Shown here piece by piece: positions 50,400 through 60,793 of a DNA stretch of 64,000 bases (the stretch's first letter is position 1; each line of letters starts with the position of its first letter). The notes under the pieces are model-generated. The model ran no database searches. It was not told the DNA's origin and saw only the letters and a program-made list of their open reading frames with translations. Both the position numbers and the translations under genes were made by a program. The DNA comes from Moniliophthora roreri (taxonomy: Eukaryota; Basidiomycota; Agaricomycetes; Agaricales; Marasmiaceae): assembly GCA_001466705.2 (NCBI GenBank), contig LATX02000200.1, positions 434,001 to 498,000 on the forward strand. The letters run 5' to 3'.

Positions 50400-50921
50400 G
50401 CACCGGTTTGACTCTACAAACCTCACTAAAACTAACATTGACATTGACATTGACTTAGTCGCCAAAAGGAAATCCCGATCCCTGGTGCCGATCTTCTCGC
50501 TGCGTTTACGCCCGCACCGATTATGAATATCTTCACGCAGCAGGCATGGAAAGTATCCGGCCTGTAGCGTATGCCATGATATCACGAAACGTCCGTTCTA
50601 ATTTCGTCAACTATTCAAGTGTTCAAGCTCTAAGATATGTACTGTCCCGAACGCAGGCTGTGTCTCTCGCTATGACCGAAGGAAATGAAAGGCTTGAAAT
50701 GGAGGAAACACATATAGTATATAGTATGTTGATCGGTTCATTCAATGATTCAACCATCGTACACAAGCTACTATGGAGACTATGTCTGGTCCTGTACATC
50801 GGATGCAACAAATACTAAGTTCACAATCCTTCGACTGTCGGTGTGAAGGTCCGAAGACTGAGATTCAATACTAGTCGAACAAAGGTCAGTTGAACACTTG
50901 GCGACTAGAATTGGAAGGGGC
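50400..50921. other. intergenic, no gene seen
   Basis: This stretch separates convergent genes. A short ACATTG-type triplicate (near 50430-50455) is the only repeat noticed. Frames are short and motif-free on both strands. Confidence 0.4.
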
Positions 50922-51370
50922 CTACTTCACGGTAACCGTCTTATGCCTAGAAAAGTTTGTAGGCCGATCCGAACCTGGTGAAGTCTTTTTCAATCCACTG
51001 ATAATGTATACACCGCCGAATGACCCGTCCTGTTTGATGAACTTTCACATTAGCTCGTATCCAGGTTTCATGAACGAACGGTACCAACCCGATTTGTAGA
51101 ACCATTAATGGGCACTTCCACGGTGTGTTTCCAATGTACCTTCAAGCCATTACCAACGCCATCACTCCGACCACCCTGTCTCATAGCAAGGACGAGTTTG
51201 TCGATGCCCTCACGAGGAAGAGGTGATCCATTGAGAGTAGCTGATACTGTCGGCGAGAAGGTCTCCATAATAGCGCGAAGTGCCTCTTCATCGCTAGATG
51301 CCTCGAAGATATTTCGGACGTGTACGATTGACCACTCGGTCAAGGAGCAAAGTGCTGGTTTTGAAGACAT
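50922..51370 (-). CDS. small fungal protein, NTF2/SnoaL-like fold suspected
   Basis: Two exons give about 130 residues. The first starts MSSKPALCSLTEWSIVHVRN and contains FEASSDEEALRAIMETFSPT, VSATLNGSPLPREGIDKLVL and LKVHWKHTVEVPINGSTNR. GTTGGT...AAAG then joins in frame to FIKQDGSFGGVYIISGLKKT and a stop at 50924-50922. A helix pair (a TF of about 20 residues, then a strand with LNG), followed by long strands and an I(R/K)xDGxxG turn, is the usual outline of fungal SnoaL/NTF2-like proteins. There are no catalytic residues that I can name, so no activity is assigned. The single Met start has no in-frame alternative nearby. Confidence 0.7.
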
Positions 51371-52170
51371 GTTGGGGGTTGAATGAGGTCCTCAAAACCG
51401 AAGGATTTATAGGATACGATGGCGGCTAGACCGTTCTCCTCGGGTCCTTGAAAGTGCTTCATATCGGATACAGAACCAATCTGACGGGGATGAACGGCAG
51501 GGCTGTGGCTCAAAAAAAGCTAAGGCGCTGTTGGTCTGCGTTCTCATGCACGGACCAAAGATAATATCGCGCTAAATCGCTTCATTAAATTCTGTTCCTG
51601 ATGAAGCAACATTCATTGAGGATGTAGTCGCAGATTGGCGTTATGACATACCGGTAATGAGCAGCGTTTAGCGATCCTCCTGTCATGTTTGATGGCTGGA
51701 TCAAAGTCAAGCGGAACAAGCGAAGCGGTGTTGGTAAAGACCACTTCTTTAGCATCTCCTTCCTAGGCTCTTGCTGGGTTCCAAGAATAAGCTTTGCGGG
51801 ATGGAGCACTAGGACTGGTGTACCTTGTTGTAAAATATCTGTGGCAATTAGGTCGTCGCGAGTTTACCAAGTTACCGATACCCGAGCTCAGTGCGATAAA
51901 GATGTCTGTCTGTGCTCCGGACAAGACAGCTGGGAGGCTAAGCATCTACTTTCTCCAGGGACGAATTTGCCCAAATGCTGATCATGGTGAGAGGTAGAAC
52001 GCGAATGTCATTGTCAGTGACTGTAACGAATCCGACGCGTTCAACAAGCCTTCAAAACCACCGGCAAAAAACTTCAGACGACATCTTCTGGCATTGCGCA
52101 ATCCCTTCGCCATCAAGCTTTTTTCATGCATACAAAGAGATGGTAATGTATAAACCAAGGTGGCTTCGTA
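51371..52170. other. intergenic with coding-like remnants on the minus strand
   Basis: Minus-strand segments near 52000-52130 (FFAGGFEGLLNASDSLQSLT) and 51585-51840 (VLHPAKLILGTQQEPRKEML) look protein-like in composition, but I could not join them into one frame or recognise a family. They may be a decayed gene. The 3' part also holds the promoter of the transporter that starts at 52171. Confidence 0.35.
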
Positions 52171-54291
52171 ATGACCTCCAACCACGTTGAGGAAGGCAAG
52201 CCCGCAAAGCAATCGTTGGCGAACAGGATATCCCGGTTCATATGGGACAAGTATGTCTTTTTGATTAACGACAATCTAATTTTTTTGCTGAGAATCTTTC
52301 CCGGAGACGACAAGTCGGAAGAAGAACGGGAATTCGTTCGTAGACTCGACTTAGGGCTAATAACCATAGCATGGTTGGGATGTAAGTCTGTCCAATGTGG
52401 ATGATACTTCTCACACACAAGCGAAGAAATTTTCGCCTATTAGACTTCATCAAATATCTCGACCAAACTGTATGTGCAAGTCGATTTCTCCGGCACGAGT
52501 CTTATTCGGGATTCACAGAACATCAGCAGTGCCTACGTTAGTGGAATGAAGGAAGATCTCAACATCCAAGGAAATGAATACAATCTACTACTCACCATGT
52601 TTACTGTTGGCTATGTGATTGGGCAATATCCAGGAACCCTGCTCATGGTCAAGGTGCGTTGAACTCGAATGGTCATGCTGTTTCTCGCGAATGCTTACCA
52701 TAATGCTTACCCGCAGGTGAAGCCATCGATATGGCGTACGTTTCTCTGCAACTGATCTCCGAAATGTCTCTCACAAAACGCTGCAGTTCCGTGCTGCGAG
52801 ATCTTCTGGACAATCCTTGTTATGTGCTGCACCGTCGCTCCGAATGTACAAACATTATACGCTCTTCGCTTCCTCATAAGGCTCGCGGAAGCGAGCGCAT
52901 ATCCTGGTATGCTCTGGGTTCTTGGTATGTTTTCAATGGCTTCTTTCAATGTCTTTACTGATCACTTCGATAGGATCCTGGTATGGACCGAGCGAACTCG
53001 GAAAGCGTGCTGTGCTTTTCATCTGTTCATCATCTGCTGGGACCATGTTCAGGTGTGTGGTGCGACCACGAAACTGTTAATACCGTTCTAACTAGGGTTT
53101 GCAGCGGATATCTACAAGCTGGTGTCCACAAGAGTTTACAAGGTGTTCACGGGTACACGGGTTGGCAATGGCTCTTCATCGTTGATGGTATGATTTCCTT
53201 GTAAGCACTTTGCCTTTTCAATCATGTAGGTCATTGAAGTAAATTCCTCAGCCCAATTGCCATCGCTGGTCTCTTCATGATTCCAGACATGCCAGAACGA
53301 GTCAATCCCCGCACGCGGTGGTACCTTCGAGATCAAGATATTAAGATAGCGAGAGCACGTCTACAGCGTTTCAGACGCCAGCAGGCAAAAGAATTTCGTT
53401 GGAGAGATTTCATTGACGCATTCAGGAGTTAGGTGCCTTGGACATTCTTTGTTCCTTACACTTGCTTCGTTGTCGGGTAAGTCTACGTCTCATTCGGGCT
53501 GCAAAGTCTCTAACTCGTTTCAGTCTCGGCTCTTTTGCGTACATGAATCTATGGCTAAAGAACACTGGCAAGTACAGCACAGCAGAAGTGAACGTCATTC
53601 CGACTGGTGGATATGGACTTCAAATCGTTATGGCTCTGATTGTGAGCACATTATAAGACACATTCGCCGTTTATGTTTCTAAGCTTGCGCCCAGTACTCA
53701 TGGACATCAGATGCTACTGAGTCGCGATGGCCTGTGATTGCCTTTGGGGCAATCCTTCCGCTAATCGGCAACATCATATTATCGATATGGCCGGCGTCCG
53801 ATGCTGCGAAGTTTGCTGGTTTCTACCTCAACTTCACCGTCACTGGCTGTGGTGCACTCACTTTAGTCAGGAAATTGCTGTATTCTTACTGGCGCCATGC
53901 TAATCATTCCTGCAGTCTTGGGCTAGCGAGCTCACCTCCTACAATGCCGAGTATCGTGCCATGACTATTGGTTTCCTAAATACCGCATCATATGTCTTCA
54001 ATGCATGGGTCCCCAATCTCATTTTCCCTGCGAGCAGGGCACCGAACTACTCTAGTGGCTATAAGGTCACCTCAGTTTTCTTGTAAGTTGACACGAAGTC
54101 CCAATCTTTTGTCAATACTGACGTAGTACCATGACAGTGCTGTATTCTTTCTTGGTACGCTCACTAATGCATATCTCGCCAAACACCATCGATCTTCAAT
54201 CACCCATGCAAAGCGTCAAGAGCGGTTACAGCAGCACGCTGTCGAAGAGGAGGCCCATACTGATTCAGCAACGTCGACCAAAGTTGTTTGA
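52171..54291 (+). CDS. MFS transporter, allantoate permease (Dal5) family, with an in-frame stop
   Basis: The Dal5 family imports organic anions such as allantoate, nicotinate or biotin precursors across the plasma membrane with protons. Exons read MTSNHVEEGKPAKQSLANRI, REFVRRLDLGLITIAWLG, FIKYLDQTNISSAYVSGMKE and DLNIQGNEYNLLLTMFTVGY. VIGQYPGTLLMVKVKPSIWL and TLYALRFLIRLAEASAYPGM (family signature) follow, then WYGPSELGKRAVLF, GYTGWQWLFIVDGMISLPIA and AYMNLWLKNTGKYSTAEVNV. The last part gives IPTGGYGLQIVMALI, WPVIAFGAILPLIGNIILSI, ASELTSYNAEYRAMTIGFLN and a hydrophilic tail stopping at TGA 54289-54291. The exon boundaries examined preserve frame. The exception is TAG at 53430-53432, where relatives have Trp (AFRS-stop-VPWTFF). 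No alternative intron removes it in frame. One nonsense change or base error is likely; otherwise the gene is complete. Confidence 0.8.
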
Positions 54292-54671
54292 AAGTAATGC
54301 AGCGCCATGACCTGTTAGTCTGATGAAGATCGTAGGATTAAACAATTAGCAATGTTTCGATGCAACTAGATTGAAATCAGAATTGAATCGGTCCGATCGG
54401 TTCTTCAACCAGCTGAGGTCAAGAATCGCCAGAAGACACTTGAGATTCGATGGTCTCCGGGACGAACGCACTGAGCAGTTTAACACGACTCTGATCAACA
54501 GGACCGGAGTGAGAAGCATGTTTCAAGAAAGCGTGAGTTATGCAGCCTATTCAGAAAACCGAGAGCAAACTGGCTAATAGTGACATTTGTGGCGGGAAGA
54601 AGCTAGATTCAAGGGATATATAGTATGTACAAAGTTGAGTGTAAATGAGCATCATCGTGAAGGGTTTGATG
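54292..54671. other. intergenic, no gene seen
   Basis: This separates the transporter stop from the carboxyl end of the first GTPase; both 3' untranslated regions converge here. No motif or repeat was found. Confidence 0.4.
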
Positions 54672-56000
54672 TCACATAATCAGGCAGTCCCCACCTCTTT
54701 TCCTACGGCGAGCCCGTGCGCAACGCTGTGCCTCTTCCAGTTGCCGCTGTACCTCTGCCGCCGCAGCCGCAGCTGCAGTGGCGGCCTGTCTTTCCTGTTC
54801 CCTCGCCCGCTCAAGCTCTGCCTGTTGACGACGTAGCTCAGCGGCTTGTGCTTCTGCTGCTAGCCTTTCCTGCTCTATCCTTCGCTCTAGCTCTGCTTGC
54901 TGGCGACGTTGCTCGGCAGCTTGTGCTTCTGCTGCTAACCTTGCTTGCTCCATCCTCCGCTCCATTTCAGCCCTCTGTCTCCTAGCTTCCTCTTCCTGCC
55001 GCCTAATCACTTCTACACTCCACATCAGATATAGGTTCCACCTAAAAAGAGTTACTCACCCAGAGCTGCCTCCTTATGTTTTCTGACTTCTTCTTCATGT
55101 TTCTTCATTTGCTCCATGAGTGCGCGATCAAGTTCTGCACCAGCAGCAGTCTGTTGTACAGTCTTTCCTTCGTCCACCAGCTCCGTCTGGATTCGCAAAG
55201 GTAAAGACTTGTTTCCGATCAAGCGCAAGAGAATCATGCGCGCCGTTTCTACTGTGTTATCATGGCGGACGAGCTGCGCGCCTTTCTCGAGTACAGGCTT
55301 GAAGAATTTGTCCTCCTGCGTGAGTTTGGCTTCGCGGGCCTCACCGACGTCCCTTGCAACCTGTCCCCACATATTGGTCACGATCACAACGTTCTTGAGA
55401 GTGTCGTCTCCGCATAACTCTCTAAAAATCTTGAAGTTACGTCGCGACACGCCTCCCATGCGGACATCTGAAATTCGGTGGATATAAATCACTCCCGCAA
55501 GTGTTTGCTTGCGTTCATACCTAAAGGTACATGGATGAACACAAAGCAAAGCAAAATACTACCAATTACTCACATGTTAGAAAGAAAAGTAGCGATCATT
55601 TTCAATATGTCTGTGTCACTGCTGTTGGTGTCGTCAAAGCCTGGTGTGTCAATCAGGGTGACCTGACGGCCGTGGAGCTCGAAAGTGGGAGAAACTTCAA
55701 CCGCGCTGGTGCACGATTCAAGGTCCTCGCCGACCCGCAAATTTCCACCGCTAACGAGGTTAACGAACTAACAGGCGAGCAATCAGCTATGGATTCCTCT
55801 GACTGAAGAACATGTACTCGCCGTCGTCTTGCCACTTCCTGTGGCGCCCATGACGCTGTACCCAATTTCTTATTATAAGTAAAAAGGAAGGATTCAATGC
55901 ACTTACGCTATGATGGCTGCTCCACCGTTTACAGATGCCTACGGGAAGAAGTCCTTAGACAAATTCATAGAAAGTATATGGCATTTAGAATGCTGACCAT
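54672..56000 (-). CDS. P-loop GTPase with coiled-coil tail and CaaX box (paralogue 1)
   Basis: The protein joins a septin/AIG1-type G domain to a long coiled coil. ATG at 56000 is followed at once by an intron; the next exon gives ASVNGGAAIIA, then VMGATGSGKTT (G1). The intron after G1 has a GC donor (GCGAGT). SGGNLRVG, QVTLIDTPGFDDTNSSD (G3), AGVIYIHRISDVRMGGVSRR, ELCGDDTLKNVVIVTNMWGQ (G4-like TNMW) and KFFKPVLEKGAQLVRHDNT follow. The tail starts EEVRKHKEAALG-EVIRRQEE and contains three tandem ~25-residue repeats of AELERRIEQERLAAEAQAAE type. It ends in a polybasic ARRRKRGGD followed by Cys-Leu-Ile-Met, a prenylation box. The likely role is membrane-bound, self-assembling GTPase, as for GIMAP/AIG1; that is inference. 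Confidence 0.85.
54765..54990 (-). repeat. three tandem ~75-bp coding repeats in the coiled coil
   Basis: Within GTPase paralogue 1 the units AEMERRMEQARLAAEAQAAE, AELERRIEQERLAAEAQAAE and AELERAREQERQAATAAAAA follow each other with Q/R-rich joints, a repeat of about 25 residues. Paralogue 2 has a single related unit (AELERRMEQAKLAAEAETAG), so the array expanded after duplication. Confidence 0.75.
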
Positions 56001-56462
56001 CTTGTTTGTGCTGACCTGACTCGTTTATGCTGTTGGGAGGGCTAGCAAGGCTTGGATAAATCTAGCATAGAGATGTACCATTTAAATGGATTGCATGCAC
56101 CCCTCAGCATGGAGGCCTCGAGGTTCCGAAGTAGGAGTTGTACGACTAAGTTCACGTTTTGGAGGGCGTCGATCTAAATATCCACGAGACGATTTCTTCC
56201 CCAGTCAAAGTTAAAGTTCAAGCAATAGCTGTTCCATAGCAAATTTGACCTGACGGAGCAGAATCTACCGCAGCGGAGAAAGGCGTTCTTCCGCGTGCAT
56301 GAGGGTAGAGGTATTCCAGAAGCAAGAACACCTGCGAATATGACTGAGGTTCCAGCATTAATAGATTAAGTTTTGGTTCAGCTCTTTTCCGACGATACAG
56401 TTTGCGGTAGTCTGTAGAATACTGTGATCTGAACGATCGGGAAGATCGGCGTCTTTTCCACC

Positions 56463-56689
56463 TACTCAACAAAGAATCTTCACGTACCCATTACATGTGC
56501 GTTGTCGTAGGCGCAGAAACTGTGCACCTTCATCGGCCCGGCGATTCATAAATCGATCTGCAGTCACGTAGGTGGGTAAGTGGGTAGTTACTATTCCGAA
56601 ACTGGTATGTACCATGTAAAATGACCCAGAGATCGCGTCTCCGGTACCCACTGCCCAAAGGGTCACAGGTAGACATTCACGATACGAGG
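56463..56689. repeat. duplicated upstream block, copy 1
   Basis: This ~200-bp segment lies about 460-690 bp upstream of GTPase paralogue 1. It aligns base for base, with small gaps, to 59390-59580 upstream of paralogue 2. Shared landmarks include GTGCAC(C/T)TTCA, GATCTG(C/T)AGT, GTCAC(G/A)TAG, ATGACCC and TCACAGG(T/C)AGA. It carries no complete frame that I can name and may be a relic exon or a regulatory region carried along by the duplication. Confidence 0.65.
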
Positions 56690-57356
56690 CTGTGAGGGCT
56701 TAATGTGATTGTGAATATTTGAGATTTGTTTGGCTCGCTTCGTCATTCAGCGCACGCTCAGCTTTCAAGTTTCCGCAAAACTACAACGCTAGAAACGGAC
56801 TCGTAATCACCATCGGACCCTGATGGCCCACTGCAGCAAGTCAACGATAAAGATCCGCCTTCTCTTCGACCGACTCCAATGCAACCAGTTCAAGTGGGAC
56901 CAAAAGGCGCTTCCAAAATAGTCCGGTAGTCAATGCCCGGCAAGACTCTCGAGCTCCTCATAACGGGAAAATCTCCCGTATCAGGGAGAGTGGCAGATGC
57001 TGAGCCGAACTTGGCTCGAAGTCCCACACTCAGAATCCAGGCGCTGCGTATAAAGGCATCCCCTCAGAACATTCATCATTACTCGATAGACTCAAGGCAG
57101 GAGTGAGAGACCGTTGTGCTGCGACCAGGGCTAAGATAAACGCAGATGCTCAGCCAAAACCTGGCCAAAACTCCAATCACCATGTCACGAAAACAGACCA
57201 ATGCACAGGCCCACAAGACAAAATTGATGTATAACATATGAGATCTGAATGCGATACTGGAAAATACGAATATATAGTTCCATAGTATTTTCATATAACC
57301 TAGCGCCATTCGTACTTGTAGGATATACCAACTAGACGTGCTGAGTACTTCTACGT

Positions 57357-58770
57357 TCACGATCCAAATAACGAGTCAAGGGCCCCACCGATCCGTCCGA
57401 ATAACCCGCGACGACGAGTTTGATTAGCCCGTGAAGTAGCTTCGTTAAGCTGCCACTGGAGGTGTTCCCTTTCCTTTGCAGAAGCGTTGGCATTCTCCTT
57501 GAGCGCCTGTTGAAGCGCTTGAATCTGGCGATGTTGCCCAGCAGTTTCTGCTTCTGCGGCCAGTTTTGCTTGCTCCATCCTTCGCTCCAGCTCAGCCTTT
57601 TGGTTAGCATAGTCAGTAACCAGTTCCTGGGCATCACTCCGAATTCGATTCATTTCAACTTGCAGCTTCTTTGTTTCGGCTTCCAACTCCTTCCTGGTTT
57701 CCTCGTCTTTCTGTTGAATGGCATCTAAATACTCGATGTTAGAGACAAAGTCTCAGCGTAACAAGAGACTACCCACCTTGCATCTCCTTCTGAAGTTCTC
57801 TCATCTCGTGCTCATGTTTCCTGATTTGCTCCATGAGCTCGCGGTTGAGCTCTGCCCCAGCAGCAGTTTCAGAAAGATTCTTTCCCTGGTCCACCAACTC
57901 GGTCTGGATTCGCAAAGGTAACGGCTCGTTCTCGATTAGGTGCAAAAGTATCGCACACGCTGTTTCGCACGCGTTGTCATGACGAAAAATCTGTGCACCT
58001 TTCTCGAGTACGGGCTTGAAGAATTTATCCCCCTGCATAAGTTCGGCTTCACGAGCTTCGCCAACGTCCCTTCCGACTTCTCCCCACATGTTGGTCACGA
58101 TAACAACGTTCTTCAGAGTGGCGTCACCGCAAAGCTCTCTGAACATTTTGAAGTTCCGTCGGGAGATGCCACCCATGCGGAAATCTGAGATGCGGTGGAG
58201 ATAAATCACTCCGGCAAGGGTTTGCTTATGCTCGTACCTAGCGCACATATGAACATGTTACCAAATGAAAGATGTTGACGGCTCACATGGTAGCAAGGAA
58301 AGCGGCAATCATCTTCAATATGTCCGCATCGCTTTTATTGGTGTCGTCGAACCCTGGCGTGTCAATCAGAGTAACCTGACGACCACGAAGCTCAAAAGTT
58401 TCTGAAAGCTGGACCGTGCTAGTGCATGATTGAAGATCCATGCCCACTTGCAAGCTTCCACCACTAGCAGCGTTGATGAACTGCAAGTTGGGAATCAATA
58501 CTCGGTTTCCGGATCGAGTCTAGAAATACTACTCACTGTGGTCTTGCCGCTTCCAGTGGCTCCCATTACACTGTCAAGGTCAATTATCAGCTCAAACGGA
58601 GACAAAAAACCTGACTTAAACTCACGCTATGATTGCCTCTCTTTCTGTGGCAAAGGGTGCCGATGCCTGTAAGGTTTCCTTGAGTTCCTGAAAATAGCAA
58701 GGATAGAGTTGCTTACAGATTGGTTTGCAGCGGTCTGTTTCACACTGAGCTTGTAGTTGTAGTTGGCCAT
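57357..58770 (-). CDS. P-loop GTPase with coiled-coil tail, no CaaX (paralogue 2)
   Basis: The start ATG at 58770 gives MANYNYKLSVKQTAANQS, then ELKETLQASAPFATEREAII, A-VMGATGSGKTT (G1), FINAASGGSLQVGMDLQSCT and GRQVTLIDTPGFDDTNKSD (G3). LAGVIYLHRISDFRMGGISR and LKNVVIVTNMWGEVGRDVGE (G4-like) follow, then FFKPVLEKGAQIFRHDN. The G1 intron sits at the same place as in paralogues 1 and 3 but has a normal GT donor. The coiled coil (LEAETKKLQVEMNRIRSDAQ, AELERRMEQAKLAAEAETAG, IQALQQALKENANASAKERE) ends in RRRGLFGRIGGALDSLFGS at 57357. There is no CaaX box; this basic, possibly amphipathic end could bind membrane directly. The order Ala-Gly-Ala-Glu-Leu-Asn after the G domain (AAGAELNRELMEQIRKHEHE) is shared by all three paralogues. 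Confidence 0.85.
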
Positions 58771-60793
58771 TTGGACACATAAACAGGATAGTCTGAGAGA
58801 TCTCGTGGTGACACCCTGTATTAAATAGATTCTTTGGCGCCTCCTATACTCCGTGTTTAGGAGGTTATAATGGAGAAGCTGCACGCTGAAGAGTTGATGT
58901 ACATGAGCCTCAATCTGGTCATAACGAGGATTAGCACAAGTCATAAATTAGAGTTTCATCGATAGCATTACTCGATAGCAAATTTAACCTAACTGCGAGC
59001 AGCTAGATCAAGTTCTGCCATAGCGAAAGTTCAGAGAAACAGGGTCCCGAGTCTGTGTTCCGAAGTTCGCTCAGTTGTGTCACTATCGCTCTTGCTAGCA
59101 ATTCACATGAATCAGTCTGTTGTGTGTCGGCCCCAAACCTTGAGATCCTGTAGCGCTACCGTTTGCTTTTCAATTAGGACACGACTAACACGTATCCAAT
59201 TGAATCTGCGTACCTTTTCCCTACTGCCTCATCGGAGCTCTTAAATGGTGCCAGCATGTGAGTTTCTAGATTGCTGCAACATACATTCGCAATTTCTTTC
59301 ACCGATACAGCTTTCCATGGTCCAAAAAACGCTTGTACGTCTATGGTCTTAATATAAATCAGAGATTATCACGCCTTTCCAGCAAGCTGTGAAGAAATTC
59401 CACGCACCATCCGAAGTGTATACTCGTGACGCAGGACAGCGTGCACTTTCACCATGCAATTGATCTGTAGTATCGGTCACATAGAGGAGTAGTTGCCATT
59501 CTGTGGTACCATATGTAATGACCCGGCAGTGTAATTTCCGGCGCACAACGAATCACAGGCAGATGTATCGCCGAAGATGCTAATGGGAATGCAAGTGATT
59601 GGTTGAATGATGAAGGTCAAGGTCATGGTGATTGCTGGGTGGCTCCTAGTGAATCAGATGTATTCGGGTTATTCGACCGGACTAAATCCGGATTGCGATC
59701 GCACCCTCGACGATCCTCAATCCGTGAATCCCGTCCTTCAGACGTACTCTTCGAGTATTGGAGGGCTTTCGAAGATCGGCGAACACTACTATTGACGTAT
59801 TTAGAGGCGGAGAAGCATGGTCTCGGGAAAAGTGAGGTGAATTGTAGCTTATGTTGTGAGGTTCCGACCACAAACTATGTGCTCGTACTCATCTATTAGA
59901 TGCAGAAAGTCAGGACAGTGCGCCAATAGGTTTGATCTTCGTACCTATACCCTAACATCATATTCAAAATCATACAGCAGCTCCTCTCTTGCCAGAAGTC
60001 TCTGTAGTAAAGCATCATAGAGGGTTTCTTGAGGCCTCCGAGTCCCAAGATCCTAGTGGAGAGTTCGGGTTGCAGATGTTGAAACGGTCACGAGCAACCA
60101 GCACCTGACAACAAGCGTCAAGCGGTCATCCCCGGATGACTCGCCCCTCGACAATGAATCTGACCCGAATACGATCTCTGGAATCAGAATCATAACCTGC
60201 ACTGTCGTACGTCGATATGCAGCTGTGGCCTTAACAAAAATGCTATTGACCCGCAAGCGAAAAAAAAACTCGACTACCCAAATTCCCTGGCGATCGGACT
60301 CGGAGGCAAGGCACATGAGAAATTGCAAGTAGCTGCAAGTGTGCTGTCTAAAGCTGCGCATGCGTGTCGAGAGTTGTAGCAACACTGATATGCTGGAAGG
60401 AGACTGCCTTTCCGCTAAGTATATCACATCAACGTGTGGTGTGCGTCATGGTCTAACCCGTTCACATTGATCAAGTACCGTTCAATCCAGCTTCCCCCCA
60501 TTTCACCCTCGATCCTTCGAACGCTCAATGTGTCAATTTGTTCTCTATAGCAGCATGGTGATCAAATTCAAATCGTAGTTGAACTGTACTATTGATTGAA
60601 CCTTATGCTTCAGGTTTGTCGCGTGTAGTGCTCGCTGAACATCAATTTTCCGCTCGAATCAAACCTCGTAACTTGCACCTTGAACCTTTAAAGTCTCGAC
60701 GCTCGATGTTCCATTTAATCCGTTCCGTCACCAGCCATCAGTCTCCCTGACCTCGACGTCAACTCCAAAGAGCTACCCAGGACTTTAAACCAA
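58771..60793. other. intergenic between paralogues 2 and 3
   Basis: About 2 kb separate two divergently transcribed GTPase genes. Near 58973-59000 the sequence ATAGCAAATTTAACCTAACT resembles 56235-56262 (ATAGCAAATTTGACCTGAC). A second block shared with paralogue 1 is listed separately. Several short frames occur, none with a recognisable domain. Confidence 0.45.
59390..59580. repeat. duplicated upstream block, copy 2
   Basis: This is the counterpart of 56463-56689, lying about 620-810 bp upstream of paralogue 2. In the minus direction it keeps a frame containing ITLPGHYIWYHRMATTPL and TSDGAWNFFTACW, which reads like protein. In copy 1 the matching frame is broken. It may be the remains of a linked exon. 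Confidence 0.6.

Noticed and set aside
50430..50455. ACATTG-type triplicate
   Set aside because: Three short units only; no spacers or larger array, so not a CRISPR or meaningful satellite.
57079..57360. 93-codon minus frame after GTPase paralogue 2 as an extra exon
   Set aside because: No in-frame junction restored a CaaX or continued the coiled coil.
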